Source of the DNA: Microstegium vimineum
Taxonomy: Eukaryota > Streptophyta > Magnoliopsida > Poales > Poaceae
Direction of reading: 5' to 3'
DNA: 64,000 nucleotides
NCBI GenBank assembly: GCA_022036555.1
Contig: CM039119.1
Coordinates: 23,384,979-23,448,978 of the forward strand
Made by a program: the position numbers and the translations under genes. The notes under the pieces are model-generated. The model made no database searches. It was not told the origin of the DNA and worked only from the letters and a program-made list of their open reading frames with translations. Shown piece by piece: positions 1 through 11,667 of this stretch (its first letter is position 1; each line of letters starts with the position of its first letter).

Positions 1-330
1 CAGCCGCCTCATCTTCAGGAAACCCTGGGCCGTGCTCCTCCGGGGGCGGTTGGGAACTTTACAGCTAAGTCGCCTCAACTGCTCTGTGATCAAGGACGCC
101 GCCGGCGAGCGACTCCGAGCCCGCCATGCATTGGCAGCTCCAAGACCGCCGACCCCACCAACGGTGACATCGCCATCAACCAACAGCCAAGGATGAGCCA
201 ACTCCCGGGATCATGCAGGCTAACTTCCATGACTTTCCTAGTGGACACATCCTTGACTGCACTCCGAGGAGGGATAGCACGCCACCGCTCCCCGGGAACG
301 GAGCGCAGGATCCATCCGAAAGGAACACCT
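1..330 (+). mobile_element. 3' internal end of an old LTR retrotransposon (left piece)
   Basis: This GC-rich stretch is open in plus-strand frame 1 along its whole length but matches no domain I recognise. It is assigned to an LTR element because, once the solo LTR at 331-3317 is removed, it joins 3318-3354, which ends in a purine run (GCAGGGGGG) followed by an LTR-like start (TGTGACAACCC) at 3355. The 5 bases 326-330 (CACCT) are the left target duplication of the solo LTR. Lineage is not determined; the retroelement reading is inference from the purine tract and LTR start. Confidence 0.45.
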
Positions 331-3317
331 TGTAACACCCAAAATTTGCATATTTATGAAATGCATTAAAATGATTTATTTATGTCCTTTGTTATGCATT
401 TAATATAATTAAACTGTAGATGTTTTGGGTATATTAAAATTGTCATATAGTAACATGTGGTGCATTGCATGCTAGTGCATTATATTCTTGTTTGAGTGAT
501 TATGAAAATACCCAAAACAGTGTTTGAAAACTGTTTTTGAAAATACTTTGAAAATGTATTTGAAAATTCATTTCTGGAAATTGCCAAAGCATTTCTCCTT
601 CTCTCCTATTCACTTCTCTCTACTGGCCCGGTCCTCCATCGCCCGCAGGCCTGAATCCCTCCCTCCTTCCCTTGCTCGGCCCGACAACCGGCCAAGAGGC
701 CCAGCCCGCAGTGGCCTTCCCCCTCTCCCCCTTTTCCTCTTTGGGCCGTCGGCCAAAGCCCAGTGCGGGTGGACCGCACTTCCCTTGCCCTTGCACCACT
801 GACAGCGGAGGCCCACTCGTCAGCGCCCCTGTCTCCCTTCTGTTTTCTCTCTCCGTGTCACTGACCGCAGGGGCCCACTTGTCATCGCCTCCCCCTCTCT
901 TCTTCTTGCCGAGTGCGAGTCGGAGTCCACCGGCCGAAACCGAACCGAACCCAATCCCGGCGACTCGGGATTTCCTTCTCGGTCGCGCCCCGGGCGCGGT
1001 AGCTACCTATAAAACGACTGTCGCCTCCTTCTTTCCCATCTACTCCGTTGCATCGTGCTCTAATAGCACACAGCACCGCCGCCGCGGATACCGAGGCCGC
1101 CATCGCCATTGACGCAAATTTAAGCTCCGCGGTCCCGCTCAGACCTCCCTACTCCTCTACGACAAGGTTGGGAACCCCGTGAGTCTTTCCCCGCGCTCAA
1201 TTTCGTGTTTCCATGCCCTCACCGGTTCGTCGTCGCGTACAGTGTGGCCGCGCCCGCCTGAGCACGCCGACAGCCGCCTCTGCAGCTCCCCGATCCGCGC
1301 AAGGACCCGAGATAGGTTCGCGTCGTTCCCCTCTCTCTTCCGAGCCTCTCGGCTTCGCTTCTCGTGGACCGAGGGTCCTTAGCGCCGTGCGCCGCCGAGC
1401 TCCAAGCGGCGGCCATGAAGGAACGGCCGCGGCAACCCCCCCTGCTCTCTTGTGGACGCTGGCCGGGTCCTCTGTTTCCCCCCCCCCTTCTTCTGCGACC
1501 GTCCGATCTCTGATGAACGAACCAGATTAGAAGATACCCCTTCGGGGTCACTTTTGTTAAAGAGACCCTGGAAGATTCCAGTCTCAACTCGCCGTCCCTT
1601 GGCGCAAAGCCGTAATGCGCTTCTCCTTTTGGGAAACGTATTCACCTTTCTGTTTTTGTTTTAATTAAGATAAAACGAAAAATCCTAATTTCAGAATTTC
1701 CTTTTGATTCAAAACTTCATAACTTCCTCATTTTAAATCCGTTTTCATCCATTCAAATTGCGTTAGGTTCGTAATAAAATTCTCTTTATGTTAATACACT
1801 GTTAGTTGTTTTTGAAAAAGTTTAATTTCGTGATTAATTGTAAAACAATATCTTTCAATAGGAAACCCTATTTAATTCATATCTTCGTCGTTCTAGCTCC
1901 GTTTTTCGTGAACGAAACATCGATGTGATCATAGCGATGCGTAGAATAGTTTTATAAATTTTTCATCTTATTTTATAACTGTTGGTGTACTGTTCTAATC
2001 ATAGCTTTGTTTGCTTCGTGTATGATTGCCGTTGGTTGAATGGTGTTGCTTGTTGATCGGTATAGACGTTGAGCTTCCCGTTGAAGAGCCGGAGTTCTTT
2101 CTTGATCAAGATCAGCAAGACCAGCAAGAGTTCTTCGAAGAAGGCAAGTATAACATGGGATTATCCTTGTTGTCCTATTCACAATTGATATAACTCATAT
2201 GCATGAAAATTCCTTGTTTACCTTAGTTCGATCCTAGTGTTTGTTACCCTGAATACCTTGTCACCTATGATTTGATCCACCATATATGATTAGCATTGCT
2301 AGCGCTCATACCAGATGTTCATGATCTTAATTTGTTAATGACTATATGCAATAATGGTAAAACTCGCTTTTTAGCAACATTGGAATATAGGAGCTTATCT
2401 GTCGGCAAAATCTGGGATTTACAGTACAACCACGAGGGCTATATGGCTCTGGCTTTAGCTCAGTATGGGGACCTTTTCTAGCTCGTTCAGTGGTTACCTT
2501 TATGGCGCGAAAGGGGTGTGCCGAGACGGGTATAGTGTGGTTCCTAATCTTCGGGCCAGCCGCGAAGGAGTGTGACCGTGGACAGGTTGGCCCTGTATCT
2601 CCTTGCCATGGAAACCTGGCGGCCCTAACTTGTTAGACGAACCCTTGAAAGGTTTCATAGTGTACCCTGCCCGCTCACCTTGGGAGTTGCAAACCCGGGC
2701 AAATGGGCATACACGACTCGTGGGTAAAGATGTACACCTCTGATCAGAGTTAATAAACTATCATGATAGCCGTGCTCACGGACACGAGCGGCTCGGAAAA
2801 CTCACAGAATTTTTGGGGTCTTATTTCTATGTGGCTTATGCAAGTATTATGTATTTATTGTATGTCATTGTCATTTACTTTATGATCATGAATATTTGAG
2901 CTTTTGCAATTTACCTTGGTAATTGTTGATGTTAATATGAATTTGATCTACATAAAATGCTTACCGCTATGAACCATGCATACCCGTTTGAGCTTCATAA
3001 ACCCCGTGTTATATTTATTGAGTACGTATGTGCTCACCCTTGCATTCAAACAACACAGATGAAGATTGGGTTGATGACTACCGCAATGAGTACTAGTCTT
3101 GGAGTCAACCAGTCAACCAGTCCCTTTGGAGCTTCCGCAGTTATCTTCGTTTAGTTAAAGTTTATTTGTTTCAGACTATGTAATGGATATTTATCCGCTA
3201 TGTAATAAACACTGTGATGGTACTTTCTATCAATTGTCAACTCATGTGTGCGACTGTTCCTGGGGTGCACATGAGCCTTTTATGCACTTGTTTTTGTTCT
3301 TAAAAACAGGTGTGACA
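331..3317 (+). mobile_element. Solo LTR, probably Del/Tekay-type Ty3-gypsy
   Basis: A single 2987-bp LTR with no internal domain beside it. It starts TGTAACACCC, ends GGTGTGACA, and is flanked by the perfect 5-bp target duplication CACCT (326-330 and 3318-3322), so both ends are exact. A TATA box lies at 1008-1014. Solo LTRs form when recombination between the two LTRs deletes the body of the element. The unusual length (about 3 kb) and the TGTAACACCC start fit the Del/Tekay lineage of grass chromoviruses; that assignment is from memory of the family. Small open frames inside (around 524-1664) are not genes. Confidence 0.85.
1008..1014 (+). promoter_or_regulatory. TATA box of the solo LTR
   Basis: TATAAAA lies about 680 bp into the LTR, in a GC-rich context, followed by a pyrimidine-rich stretch. 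This is the expected position for the U3/R promoter of a long LTR. Whether it still drives transcription cannot be told. Confidence 0.55.
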
Positions 3318-3450
3318 CACCTTCTGCCCCAAGGAGCGATTCGTGCAGGGGGGTTGTGACAACCCTTCGCCCAACCAGTGGCCAAAACCAGCGAAGCTAT
3401 GCACACCTCGCAGAGCTTCCGTTGAGTTCTGCCACTAGGCGAAAGGGGAC
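3318..3450 (+). mobile_element. Old LTR element resumed: polypurine tract and LTR start
   Basis: The right target duplication of the solo LTR (CACCT, 3318-3322) is followed by the continuation of the interrupted element. A polypurine tract lies at about 3345-3353 and an LTR-like start (TGTGACAACCC) at 3355. Only about 100 bp of this LTR is present before it is cut by the Athila-type element whose LTR edge is at 3456. ACTAT (3451-3455) is the likely left target duplication, but its partner was not found. Confidence 0.45.
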
Positions 3451-3455
3451 ACTAT

Positions 3456-4969
3456 TGACATTTCTTAACACCACTTTGAATACTAGGTTGCCATCCCCAG
3501 CATGGCGCTAGAAATGTGCGGTGGTATCTATGAATGTAAATGCTCTCTAGAAATAAATTTATTCTATCCGCAAGCGCATGGATAAAATACCAATTATAGC
3601 ACTTCACCAGGAAGTAATTCCAGGTATCGTTTATTTATAATTTTGCTAAAGGAAAAGGAAACATTGGTGGCATGAACTAACAAAGGTTTAGACTAGGGAT
3701 GGACTTGCAAAACATGATTACTTATGAGAAAGCTCAATCACATAGTCACTTGCTTCGGCAAGGGGTAAGCCATAATAATAATAATAATAATAAAGATATT
3801 GAAGTGTAAGCTCAAGGAAAAATAACACAGAGATTAGAGATAGACTACTCCATATAAATGTAAGGTGACGTCGGACTAGTAAGAGAATAACTTCTAAATA
3901 GGTTCTAATCTATTAAGTCATAATCTACTCTAGCACATATACAATCATATATAGCATAAAGGACTCTTCATCTATGTATAAGGAACATCGCTAAAGTAAG
4001 CCAGGATATAACAAGACTTGCTCCACAATACAAATTCTGCCTGTCCTACCAACGGGGGGTGGACTATATAAGAATTAATGGAACTGTCACTTCCACGAAC
4101 TACCACTCGACCCGGCCAATAAGGTACATTTGCAGGTAAATAGCATCTAAGAACCACACTTACATGTGATCTACCACTTAACTCCCCTAGGGAAAGAGCT
4201 AAGCGCTTTGCAAACTCATACATAAACTCATTATCAATCATAACTATATCAAGTATAGAACTAGAACAAACTAAGAACATAATAAATAGAAACATAATGA
4301 TATTAAGAATAAAGTCGTAGAGAGAGATACAAGATAATACCAATCTTTATGACGAAGATCCGAAATCCAGAGCACGATGCTCTACTTCTCTAGATCTATC
4401 TAATCAATCCTATAGAACTTGAAGGAATTGAGAGTAGCTATTCTAATTCTCTGGTGGAGAGAGGGATATGAAACACTAGCTTTTATGGCTTCCTCTAATA
4501 ATGATTTCTCTTCTCCTCAGGGGTGGCAGGGCCTTCCTTATATAGCCTCCTCAAATGAACGTGGACCGTCGGATCAAACCGACCTTAATCAAGTGGTTTA
4601 GATTCATCCTCAAAGGCGGTTAGGCATGATCCTCGAAGTGGAAGGTGATTGGCCACCAGGGTAGGGCGGCCGCCCCAAACCCTAGGGCGGCCGCCCTGGG
4701 TGTGGGCCCAGTCGGCCTCCGGCTCGGTCTAGTCTCTTCTAGAGTCTTCCTGAGTATTCTTTTCTTGTGCGGAGGTCCTTTCTCTCTATGTAAACATGAC
4801 ATGTGGACCTTCTTTGGTTCTTTTCCTGATAACTCCCTGTAAAAACATACACTCACCAAAACTTGTGGAAATCTGTCAGTTAGACCCCCTAAGTCTATGG
4901 TGGTGATTCATTCAAGTCCTTTTTAGCTCTTGTTGACATATAAAAATTGGTACTTAACGACCGTCAACA
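3456..4969 (-). repeat. 3' LTR of the pol-less Athila-type element
   Basis: 1514 bp. On the minus strand it starts TGTTGACGGTCG, directly after the polypurine tract, and ends AGAAATGTCA. It contains a (ATA)n microsatellite at about 3771-3794, a GCGGCCGC-rich stretch near 4666-4698 and a TATA box at 4538-4544. The polypurine edge (4969) is firm; the outer edge (3456) rests on the terminal CA and the flanking ACTAT and is less certain. Confidence 0.75.
4538..4544 (-). promoter_or_regulatory. TATA box in the Athila-type LTR
   Basis: On the minus strand the sequence reads TATATAA inside GGCTATATAAGG, about 430 bp after the LTR start, the expected place for the U3 promoter. Confidence 0.5.
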
Positions 4970-4982
4970 AGCTCCCCCAAGC
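4970..4982 (-). other. Polypurine tract of the Athila-type element
   Basis: The minus strand reads GCTTGGGGGAGCT immediately before the LTR start TGTTGACGG. The purine run primes plus-strand DNA synthesis in LTR elements and fixes the LTR edge at 4969. Just upstream is a GACGAGCAAAG-like box that is also seen before the purine tract of the second Athila-like element near 39830. Confidence 0.8.
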
Positions 4983-6749
4983 TTACCCTTTGCTCGTCCC
5001 TGAGCAAACAACTAACTTAGACGAAAACAAGTTGCTTCAACATTTACTTTCTAACAAGTACACATGCATTCAAAATAAAATTCTCCTCCAGAATAGAGTG
5101 TATTTTCTTTCACCATGGGGCTTAGTACCTGCACTTGAGTCTTGAGTAATTGAAAGATAGAATAATCAAGTCAAGTACTATGTCTCATGCTCTATACTTC
5201 ACCTCTGTTCTGGAGCTTTCATAGATTTTCAAATAAAACTCAGAGATTCCTTGTATGACTCTCACAAGTCTCTCATATGTGGTATTTCTGGATCCTTACC
5301 AAGGCATTAATTGCGTATGCATTTCTCTTTGATATGTGGTATTTGTGGTAAAGGCATTGCGGTATTTCCCTTCTCTCTCACCCTACTTCTAAAAGGCTAA
5401 TATCTGGAGCTCATAGGTGGGAGATAGCATATACATATTTACAAGACATATGTTGCATAGTCAAACCGCAGATCCAAAGGAACAAGTCAATAAGTTAAAT
5501 CAAGATGTGCATGTGTGGCGAATGAAAGGTGTATGATGATGGCGGTGGTAGTGATGATAATAACACGGGTGATAATTGTCTTATCTTTTGCTTCTGGGAG
5601 AACATGGGCTATCTTTTATAGTTTTTTTTGAGTGGGTAATTGGATACCCCTAATTCTACTGTCGGACATGCTTCTCTTGAGGTTTCGGACACTTGTCCCT
5701 TTTTATTTCCTCGGAGGTATATATTATTTTTTTTTCTTTCGAGGGTTCGGGCACTTGCCTCTTTTCATTTCCTCGGATAAAATATAATTTTGCATAGCCC
5801 ATGCTCTTTCTATGTTGGAACTTTGTAGTGAGAGAGTAACACTCTTGTGGGATGATGAGTGATACAATATTTGGTGGATGGATCTGGAGATGGAAATGAG
5901 TGGATATATGTGGATGCGTACTTCTAGGATAGAAGCAGCGTATGTGGGTGGAGTGTGTATGGATGCGTACTTCTAGGATAGAAGCAGCGTATGTGGGTGT
6001 AGTGTATATGAATCTTGATTCAGACCGCATGACTAGTTCCTGAGGGTCACACAGCTTGACCACACTCAATGCTCATAATCAGTATGTAAAGATGTGGTTT
6101 CCTAGTAGGCATGTATATATGGTTGTGGTAGGAATTTAAACTCTCGTCATACAGGAACTCATCATGTAGCATTTTTAAGTTTTCAAAAATAAATCTCTAG
6201 AATTTAGTGTTGTAAGAACAAGATAAATAGTAGCTCAGACTTTCATATCAAATCAAACAATTACCTAGACTTAGTTTAGGCTCACGCTCCCACAGGTATT
6301 TAGATTATTGTTTAAGTATTTATTTGGGAGAACTTTATATTGAAAGCTAGGTTCTTGCAAGAAAATAAACAGAGCAACTGTTCATTCTAACTTTTTATTC
6401 AAATTTTTATTTAAAGCGAAATTTAGACTTAGAAAAATAAAGCACACTTATCTACACCCTCTTTTTATTTGGTTTTCATAATTAAGAAATGTAACAGAAA
6501 ATATTCATTGGGTTTTCTAGGTTTGTAGATAAAATAGGAAAAAAAGAGAATAACTAAAATAAAGGGAAATAGAAAACTTACCTTGATAATTGGGGGAGGC
6601 ACTCCCTCAAGCTGGTTGATGCAGCGGTTGGTTTCATTGGAGGTTGAAGTATTGAAGTAGAGTAGATATGTTCTCACCCATAGCGGCATTCTCTTCTTGC
6701 ATTTCCTTCATGGCGGTGGTGTGGTCCTGGTTCCACTTTAGCTGCTGCT
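4983..6749 (-). other. 3' untranslated region of the Athila-type element
   Basis: No coding sequence is recognisable between the ATHILA ORF-1-like gene and the polypurine tract. It holds a 49-bp tandem duplication (5911-5959 and 5960-6008) and a looser repeat of a CGGGCACTTG/TTTCCTCGG motif around 5685-5780. Long 3' untranslated regions are usual in Athila elements. Confidence 0.55.
5911..6008. repeat. 49-bp tandem duplication
   Basis: Two adjacent copies beginning TGGATGCGTACTTC, offset by 49 bp, with only a few mismatches near the ends. It lies in the 3' untranslated part of the Athila-type element. Confidence 0.85.
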
Positions 6750-8189
6750 CTAATAGTTGGGTGTGTCGGGCTTGCGTTTCTTGGATGGCGAGGAGGTTGT
6801 TGTCGGTGCGGGCATAGAAGGCACCGGTCTCATGGTAATAAACTCCGGTGAATGCGTATGTGGCGTAGGAGGCTCGACCTGCATCAAAGTGAGGCTGGGT
6901 TCTAGACCCTGATGCACCATATGGGTCAGTGGAATACCTTCCAGATTGGTAGGGTCTATTTTCCCATTGTTGGTCTTATCCTCCTGGCCATTCTTCCTGA
7001 ACTGGTTCCTTCTGTCGAGTGTATTGCCCCCACGGATCCCTAAGGATGCGAGGTTTATAATCATTATAACTGATGTGCGCCAGCTCTTCTGGTCCTGGAT
7101 CAGCTCCGTGCCATGTACGTTCTTGATGACTGGCAATCCTTTCGGAGGCCACACGCTGTGGTGCCCTTTGATTCACTGGCTCTGCTTTAATTTCAATCAA
7201 ATAACTTTGGACAGTGTAGAGCCCAAGGCCTGGGTTAGGTAACCGGACCTTGCCCTTATCATAAAGCATATACATAATATCGTGTTCTTTCTTTAACATT
7301 CTTTCTTGTCTAAAAGAGTCATAGCCATAATAAGGTCGGAACTCATCAATGAAATCAAGTGACGAGCCTTCTAATAAATTCATGCTTGTGGATAGACGGG
7401 TGATCAAATATGTGCAACCGATAGGACCTAGCAGGTTTGGTGTACTAAGCCAATGTGAAACTAATAAAGTTACATGTGAAACATGCACTTTATTAATAGC
7501 AGCAAAAAGAAGTTGCAGATCTCCTACTCTTACCTTCCTGATGTCATCTCTAGGGAACAGAACATATCTATCCATTTATGAAACATACGAAGTGTGGGAT
7601 GCTCTATGTCACTAGTTCGGGGTTGCAAAAAGTGTTGGTCTCTAGAAATTTCCCGCCAGAACTGGTGTTTATCAAAATTTGTAAGATCAGCATCTAAGTC
7701 TAGGATAGCTCTTGGAGAGAAACCGAGGTGGTTGCTCAACTCCCTCCATGATAAAGTAAAATCTTGTTTGAATAACCGAAAAGCGATCCCACCCTCACTT
7801 AATTGTAAGGTGAAAAGAAATTCAATGGTCAAGAGACGGGATCCTAATTCGGTTACGTTCCAAAAGTATGTCCACCCAATCATTTGAAAAATAAGATCAA
7901 GTTCAGAATCCATACCTGTGTCTTCTAGCAGGGTAGGATCGATGGTGGGTGTGTGGATGAAATCTTTGTTTTTCACCTTCTAGAAGACTTCTTTCTCTCG
8001 CCGAGAAATTAATCCAAGGTCACTTGTTTTTATAAGGACCTTCCTTGTATTACCTGATGATGATGATGGTGTTTGTTCAGCTGGCGTATCGATGCTCATG
8101 TCGGAACGACGAGAGGAGAGTCGGGACGAGTGCCTCGTCCCAACACTCTTCAAAGCTTCCTTGGCGGCTTTTGCGGCCTTCTTAAACAT
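6750..8189 (-). pseudogene. ATHILA ORF-1-like gene, broken
   Basis: Starts MFKKAAKAAKEALKS at 8189, just after a possible splice acceptor (TTTTGCAG). A basic, Ser/Thr-rich head of about 60 residues is followed by a region I match to the ATHILA ORF-1 family (Pfam PF03078): phrases such as HPTLRMFHKW, GDLQLLFAAIN and LLVSHWL are typical. The function of this second Athila gene is unsettled; in some Athila elements the 3' gene is called env-like. The frame is interrupted by a TAG at 7980-7982, a frameshift near 7550 and another near 6980, ending in a proline-rich tail. It cannot make a full protein as it stands. Confidence 0.7.
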
Positions 8190-9037
8190 CCTGCAAAACT
8201 TGATGACAAAAGCTCGTGGAGAATGTGAGATGATTAGTGGTTAGCTGTCCAGATGTCAGTCGTTTGGGGGTCAGTCATTCAAGACAAAATTTTATTGGAA
8301 ATTTCAGCAGCACTTCCCCCTAAACAACTTTTAGTTACGCTTGGGCAGCGTGATCACTAGCTTCTAAGTGATTCCTTATTCTCTCTTCAAGCAAACTCTT
8401 TCTACTCTTCTCTTCCTTCCTAGTCTCTTCTTCTTTCTCTCAAAGGAGCAGAACTACTAGAACTCGGAAACTCAAAGTTGGAGATGTTTTCTAGAGTGTG
8501 TGTGGTGTGAAGAAGAGGCTGGAGGAGGGATTTTATAGGAGGAGCAGGGGACAGGGCGGGTGCCCTAGTGGTATGGGCGGCCGCCCCACTTTGGGCCCCC
8601 AAAAGGCTGATCTTTGCTCTCCACCTCACATGTTGTGTCTTCATGCAAAAATATTGGTCGTGGGTGGAAGATGTTTGGTGGTTGTAATGGGTGTAAGTGG
8701 ATGGACTAATGTGATATGATGTATGTGAGGTGGAGTTTATGACATGTGGGACCAAAGGATGTGGGTCATGCTTCTAGAAAGTTGGTAAATAAAATGCAGG
8801 AATAAAAACTTACTAAGAAAGATTAAACAAATTTATTTTTTATGCCACCACTATAATTAATAAATATAGGTTATTACACGCCATAGAGATTATTTATGCG
8901 GGGCTTTTGGATATTATAGAAGTAAACATGATTAATGCAAGAATTTAAATATGCAAGTGATATGGATAAGTACCGATTTACCTTCCGGCGAGGGTTCGAG
9001 ATTTTAGGGTCCCCCAAACTGGACCTCCAAATTAATT
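8190..9037 (-). promoter_or_regulatory. Non-coding block between gag-protease and the ATHILA ORF-1-like gene
   Basis: About 850 bp with no open frame worth naming, placed where pol would normally be. On the minus strand it shows a TATAAAA-like box near 8530, a GGGCGGCCGCCC stretch near 8575 that recalls the element's own LTR near 4670, a purine-rich leader and a possible splice acceptor just before the ATG at 8189. It may be an internal promoter and leader for the second gene, or the scar of a pol deletion that brought LTR-like sequence here. Confidence 0.4.
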
Positions 9038-10708
9038 TCACTCTTCTGATGTACTCATCTCCAGAGGTGATGTCTCTGGTGATTCCTCTTCATGAACTTT
9101 CTTCACTGTGGATTTGTTTTCTGGTCTAGGATTGAATGTGAAGCGTTCTTCTTGACCGTTTATGTTGAACTTAATTTCTCCCTTTCCGACATCAATGTGG
9201 GCGTTGGCGGTGCTCAAGAATGGTCTTCCAAGGATGATGGACACTTTAGAGTCAGGGCTCATGTCCAGTACCACGAAGTCTACTGGCACAAAGAAATCTC
9301 TTATCTTGACTGGAATGTTCTCAGCCACGCCCAATGGGTATCGAATTGTTTGATCTACTAGTTGCAGGCACATTGATATTGGTTCTAGTGTTGCATAATC
9401 AAGCTTCTTGTAGACTGATGAGGGCATCACACTAACACTTGCTCCAAGATCACAAAGTGCATTGTTGAAGTGTTGGTTCCCAATCGAGCAATCAATAGTG
9501 GGGTATCCTGGATCCTTCTTCTTCTTTGGTGACTTGTTCAGGATGGCCGCACTACATTCTTTTGTCAGCTTGATCACCTCAGTGGATGGCAGTGGTCTCT
9601 TCTTGTTAAGAATATCTCTGATGTACTTTGCATATGTAGGGACATGTATGGCATCAAGTAGAGGTATGTCGACGTATAACTTCTGGATAACCTCTACAAA
9701 CTTTCCAAACTGCTCATCCGACTGCAGTCCTCTGTTTCTTCTAAGAAAAGATAAATAGTTGGTGTCATGGTAATCTTTTCTCATCTCTTGGTTGTTTGGA
9801 GCTTGTAGCAATTCTTCTGCTTCATTGGGATTCTCTCCTTCTACTGCTACTAGTATTACCGGTGCTCTTCTTGTTCCTCTTGGGTGAGGGGGGTCTCTGG
9901 TGGATTTCCCTCCTCTTGTAGTTATATTCTTTACCTCCTCAATGTTAGTGGCAACAGGCAAAACAGTAGCTAGCTCTGCTAACCTAAGCTCTACCTTTTT
10001 ATTAAGAATGTTTTGTTCATCAAAAGCAGATACTAGAAAATCCATTTTGTTATGTATATCTTTTAAAGATGATTCATTTGTATCTAGCCTTTGCTCGAGA
10101 TTCAAATTAATTTTAGTTTGTTGTGCAATTAAATTCCTCAAAGTAGATTACTTTAAAGTATTACCTGGATTCATACCTTTGCTATTGGGTTGACTTGGAG
10201 TAGGTTGATGTGGGCATTTGTATGTCGTTTCAATGGCCCTTCGATCTTCTTTATATTTGGCCCTCTGGTCAAGCCAATGGAGTAAATCATCCATCTTGGT
10301 TGATAGTGCATTCACTTCCTTAGGTATTTCTTCTGTTTGGGGACAATGTTGAACTTTATCTTGGGACCAGCTTTGGTTTTCTGCTATCTTATCCATAAGT
10401 ATCTCTGCTTTTCCAAGTGTAAGTTCCAAAAATGATCCTCCAGTAGATGCATCTAGGCACTCACGAGCCTTCTGAGTTAATCCATGGTAAAGGGTCTGCA
10501 TGAGTAACCATCCTGCCATTCCATGATGAGGACAATCTGATAGGTATCCTTGAAAACGCTCCCATGCTTCTGGAATGGTTTCTAATTTCTGTTGTTGAAA
10601 ATTGGCAATCCTTCCTCTTAAGGCATTGGTTTTGCCTATAGGGAAGAACTTTGCTAGAAAGATGGTGTCCCACCGGTCAGGGACCAAGTGGGGGGCTGGT
10701 GGGCCCAT
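9038..10708 (-). pseudogene. Athila-type gag-protease, interrupted
   Basis: One reading frame from 10708 to 9038, broken once by a TAA at 10145-10147. The first part is retrotransposon gag: FLAKFFPIGKTNALR and IPEAWERFQGYLSDCPHHG are typical of plant Athila gag. A basic linker follows (THRGGKS-like, residues 70-100 of the second part), then an aspartic protease with ALCDLGASVSVMPSSVY, where D-L-G-A is the catalytic triad of this lineage, and a conserved ILGRPFLSTA. There is no RT after the protease. The N-terminus of gag is missing. No zinc knuckle was seen. The product would be virus-like-particle structural protein plus the protease that matures it. Confidence 0.8.
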
Positions 10709-11158
10709 CTATAGGTCGGCCAACCCCCCTATGGGGTCTTTGGCCCACCTCTATCTTTTGTACGCTGGTCCCACTTTTCATATGCGTTGGGTATTTGTTC
10801 TGAGATGTTTGTCACGCTGATATCCTTGATGTGGGCCCATGGATCCTCGTGATGTAAATCTGAGCCGTTGGGAGGAAACACACTTGGATCCAAGGGGTAA
10901 AAAGTGCTTTGGAGAGTGTCACATGGATCATGGGGCTTGGGATGCCTAGTGGCCCCACAGGGTGGTTGGCCAACCCCTTAAGTGGGCCCACTAGCTCCCA
11001 AAAGTCCCCATTTGTCATTACCTGCACTCAAATAGTCAAGGAACATGTGGAAATAGTTATTGAGTAAAATATGTTCATGTTATGCTTGTTTTCCTTCGAA
11101 TATGAGGATGTTGACGGTATTTTGATGGTGACAAAATGGCTCATATTTACCGTCAACA
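10664..11158 (-). repeat. Truncated LTR of a second Athila-like family
   Basis: On the minus strand this starts TGTTGACGGTAAATATG and matches the first third of the LTR at 39858-41365 with minor differences, including an internal inverted repeat (TTGACGGTA ... TACCGTCAA) within the first 50 bp. It stops at about 10664, where Athila gag begins. It differs in sequence from the LTR at 3456-4969, so it does not belong to the gag beside it. Confidence 0.75.
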
Positions 11159-11624
11159 ATCATCCAGAGAAGTTCATTGTGGATGACCCAAGTTCGATTG
11201 TGATCAGTTGTGGGCGATTCACCGAGCCGGGGTGGCGAAGAATCACCCCGTAGAGAGCACTTAGTCCTTACACGAACTAAGGGGGAGCGATACCGTGCAC
11301 GGTGCTCCAACGAGGACTAGCGGGAGTGTCGACTCCTCGATACCTCGGCAAAACGTCGTTGTGTCAACTTCCTTACACCTTTCTCCTTCTCTCTACTTGC
11401 AATTACTTTCAAGCATTACTCTTATTGTCATTACTTGCTTTATATCTTGCTTGACTAGAATTGCATAGGGTGTCTTGCTATACTTGTTCATCTAGTTACT
11501 TGTTTAGCTAGAATCATACACACATGGCACTAGGGGGTTAATTGGCTTTGATAGGTTTTAATTCTTTCTTAGAAATTTAAATAAACTCAATTCACTCCCC
11601 CTCTTGGGCATCTTGATCCTTTCA
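11159..11624 (+). repeat. 3' part of a Ty1-copia (SIRE-like) LTR
   Basis: The stretch ends in CTCTTGGGCATCTTGATCC and TTTCA, a typical tail of grass SIRE/Maximus LTRs. A primer-binding site does not follow (the next bases are GTAAATC), so this is a solo or truncated LTR. Its 5' part is lost at the junction with the Athila-like LTR at 11158. Lineage is from recall of the family. Confidence 0.5.
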
Positions 11625-11667
11625 GTAAATCAAACTATACAATAGTTGAGGGTTCAGAAGGACTTTT

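Larger units (their letters stand above)
3456..10708 (-). mobile_element. Athila-type Ty3-gypsy element lacking pol (5' end truncated)
   Basis: Read on the minus strand the order is gag and protease (10708-9038), a non-coding block (9037-8190), an ATHILA ORF-1-like gene (8189-6750), a 3' untranslated stretch (6749-4983), a polypurine tract (4982-4970) and a 3' LTR (4969-3456). No reverse transcriptase, RNase H or integrase motif is present, so it is either a deleted copy or a pol-less non-autonomous family. The 5' LTR, primer-binding site and gag start are missing: at about 10664-10700 the gag runs straight into an LTR of a different Athila-like family. All frames carry stops or shifts. Confidence 0.8.

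Noticed and set aside
672..1664. Several open frames in the first kilobases
   Set aside because: They lie inside a solo LTR, have low-complexity composition and no domain.
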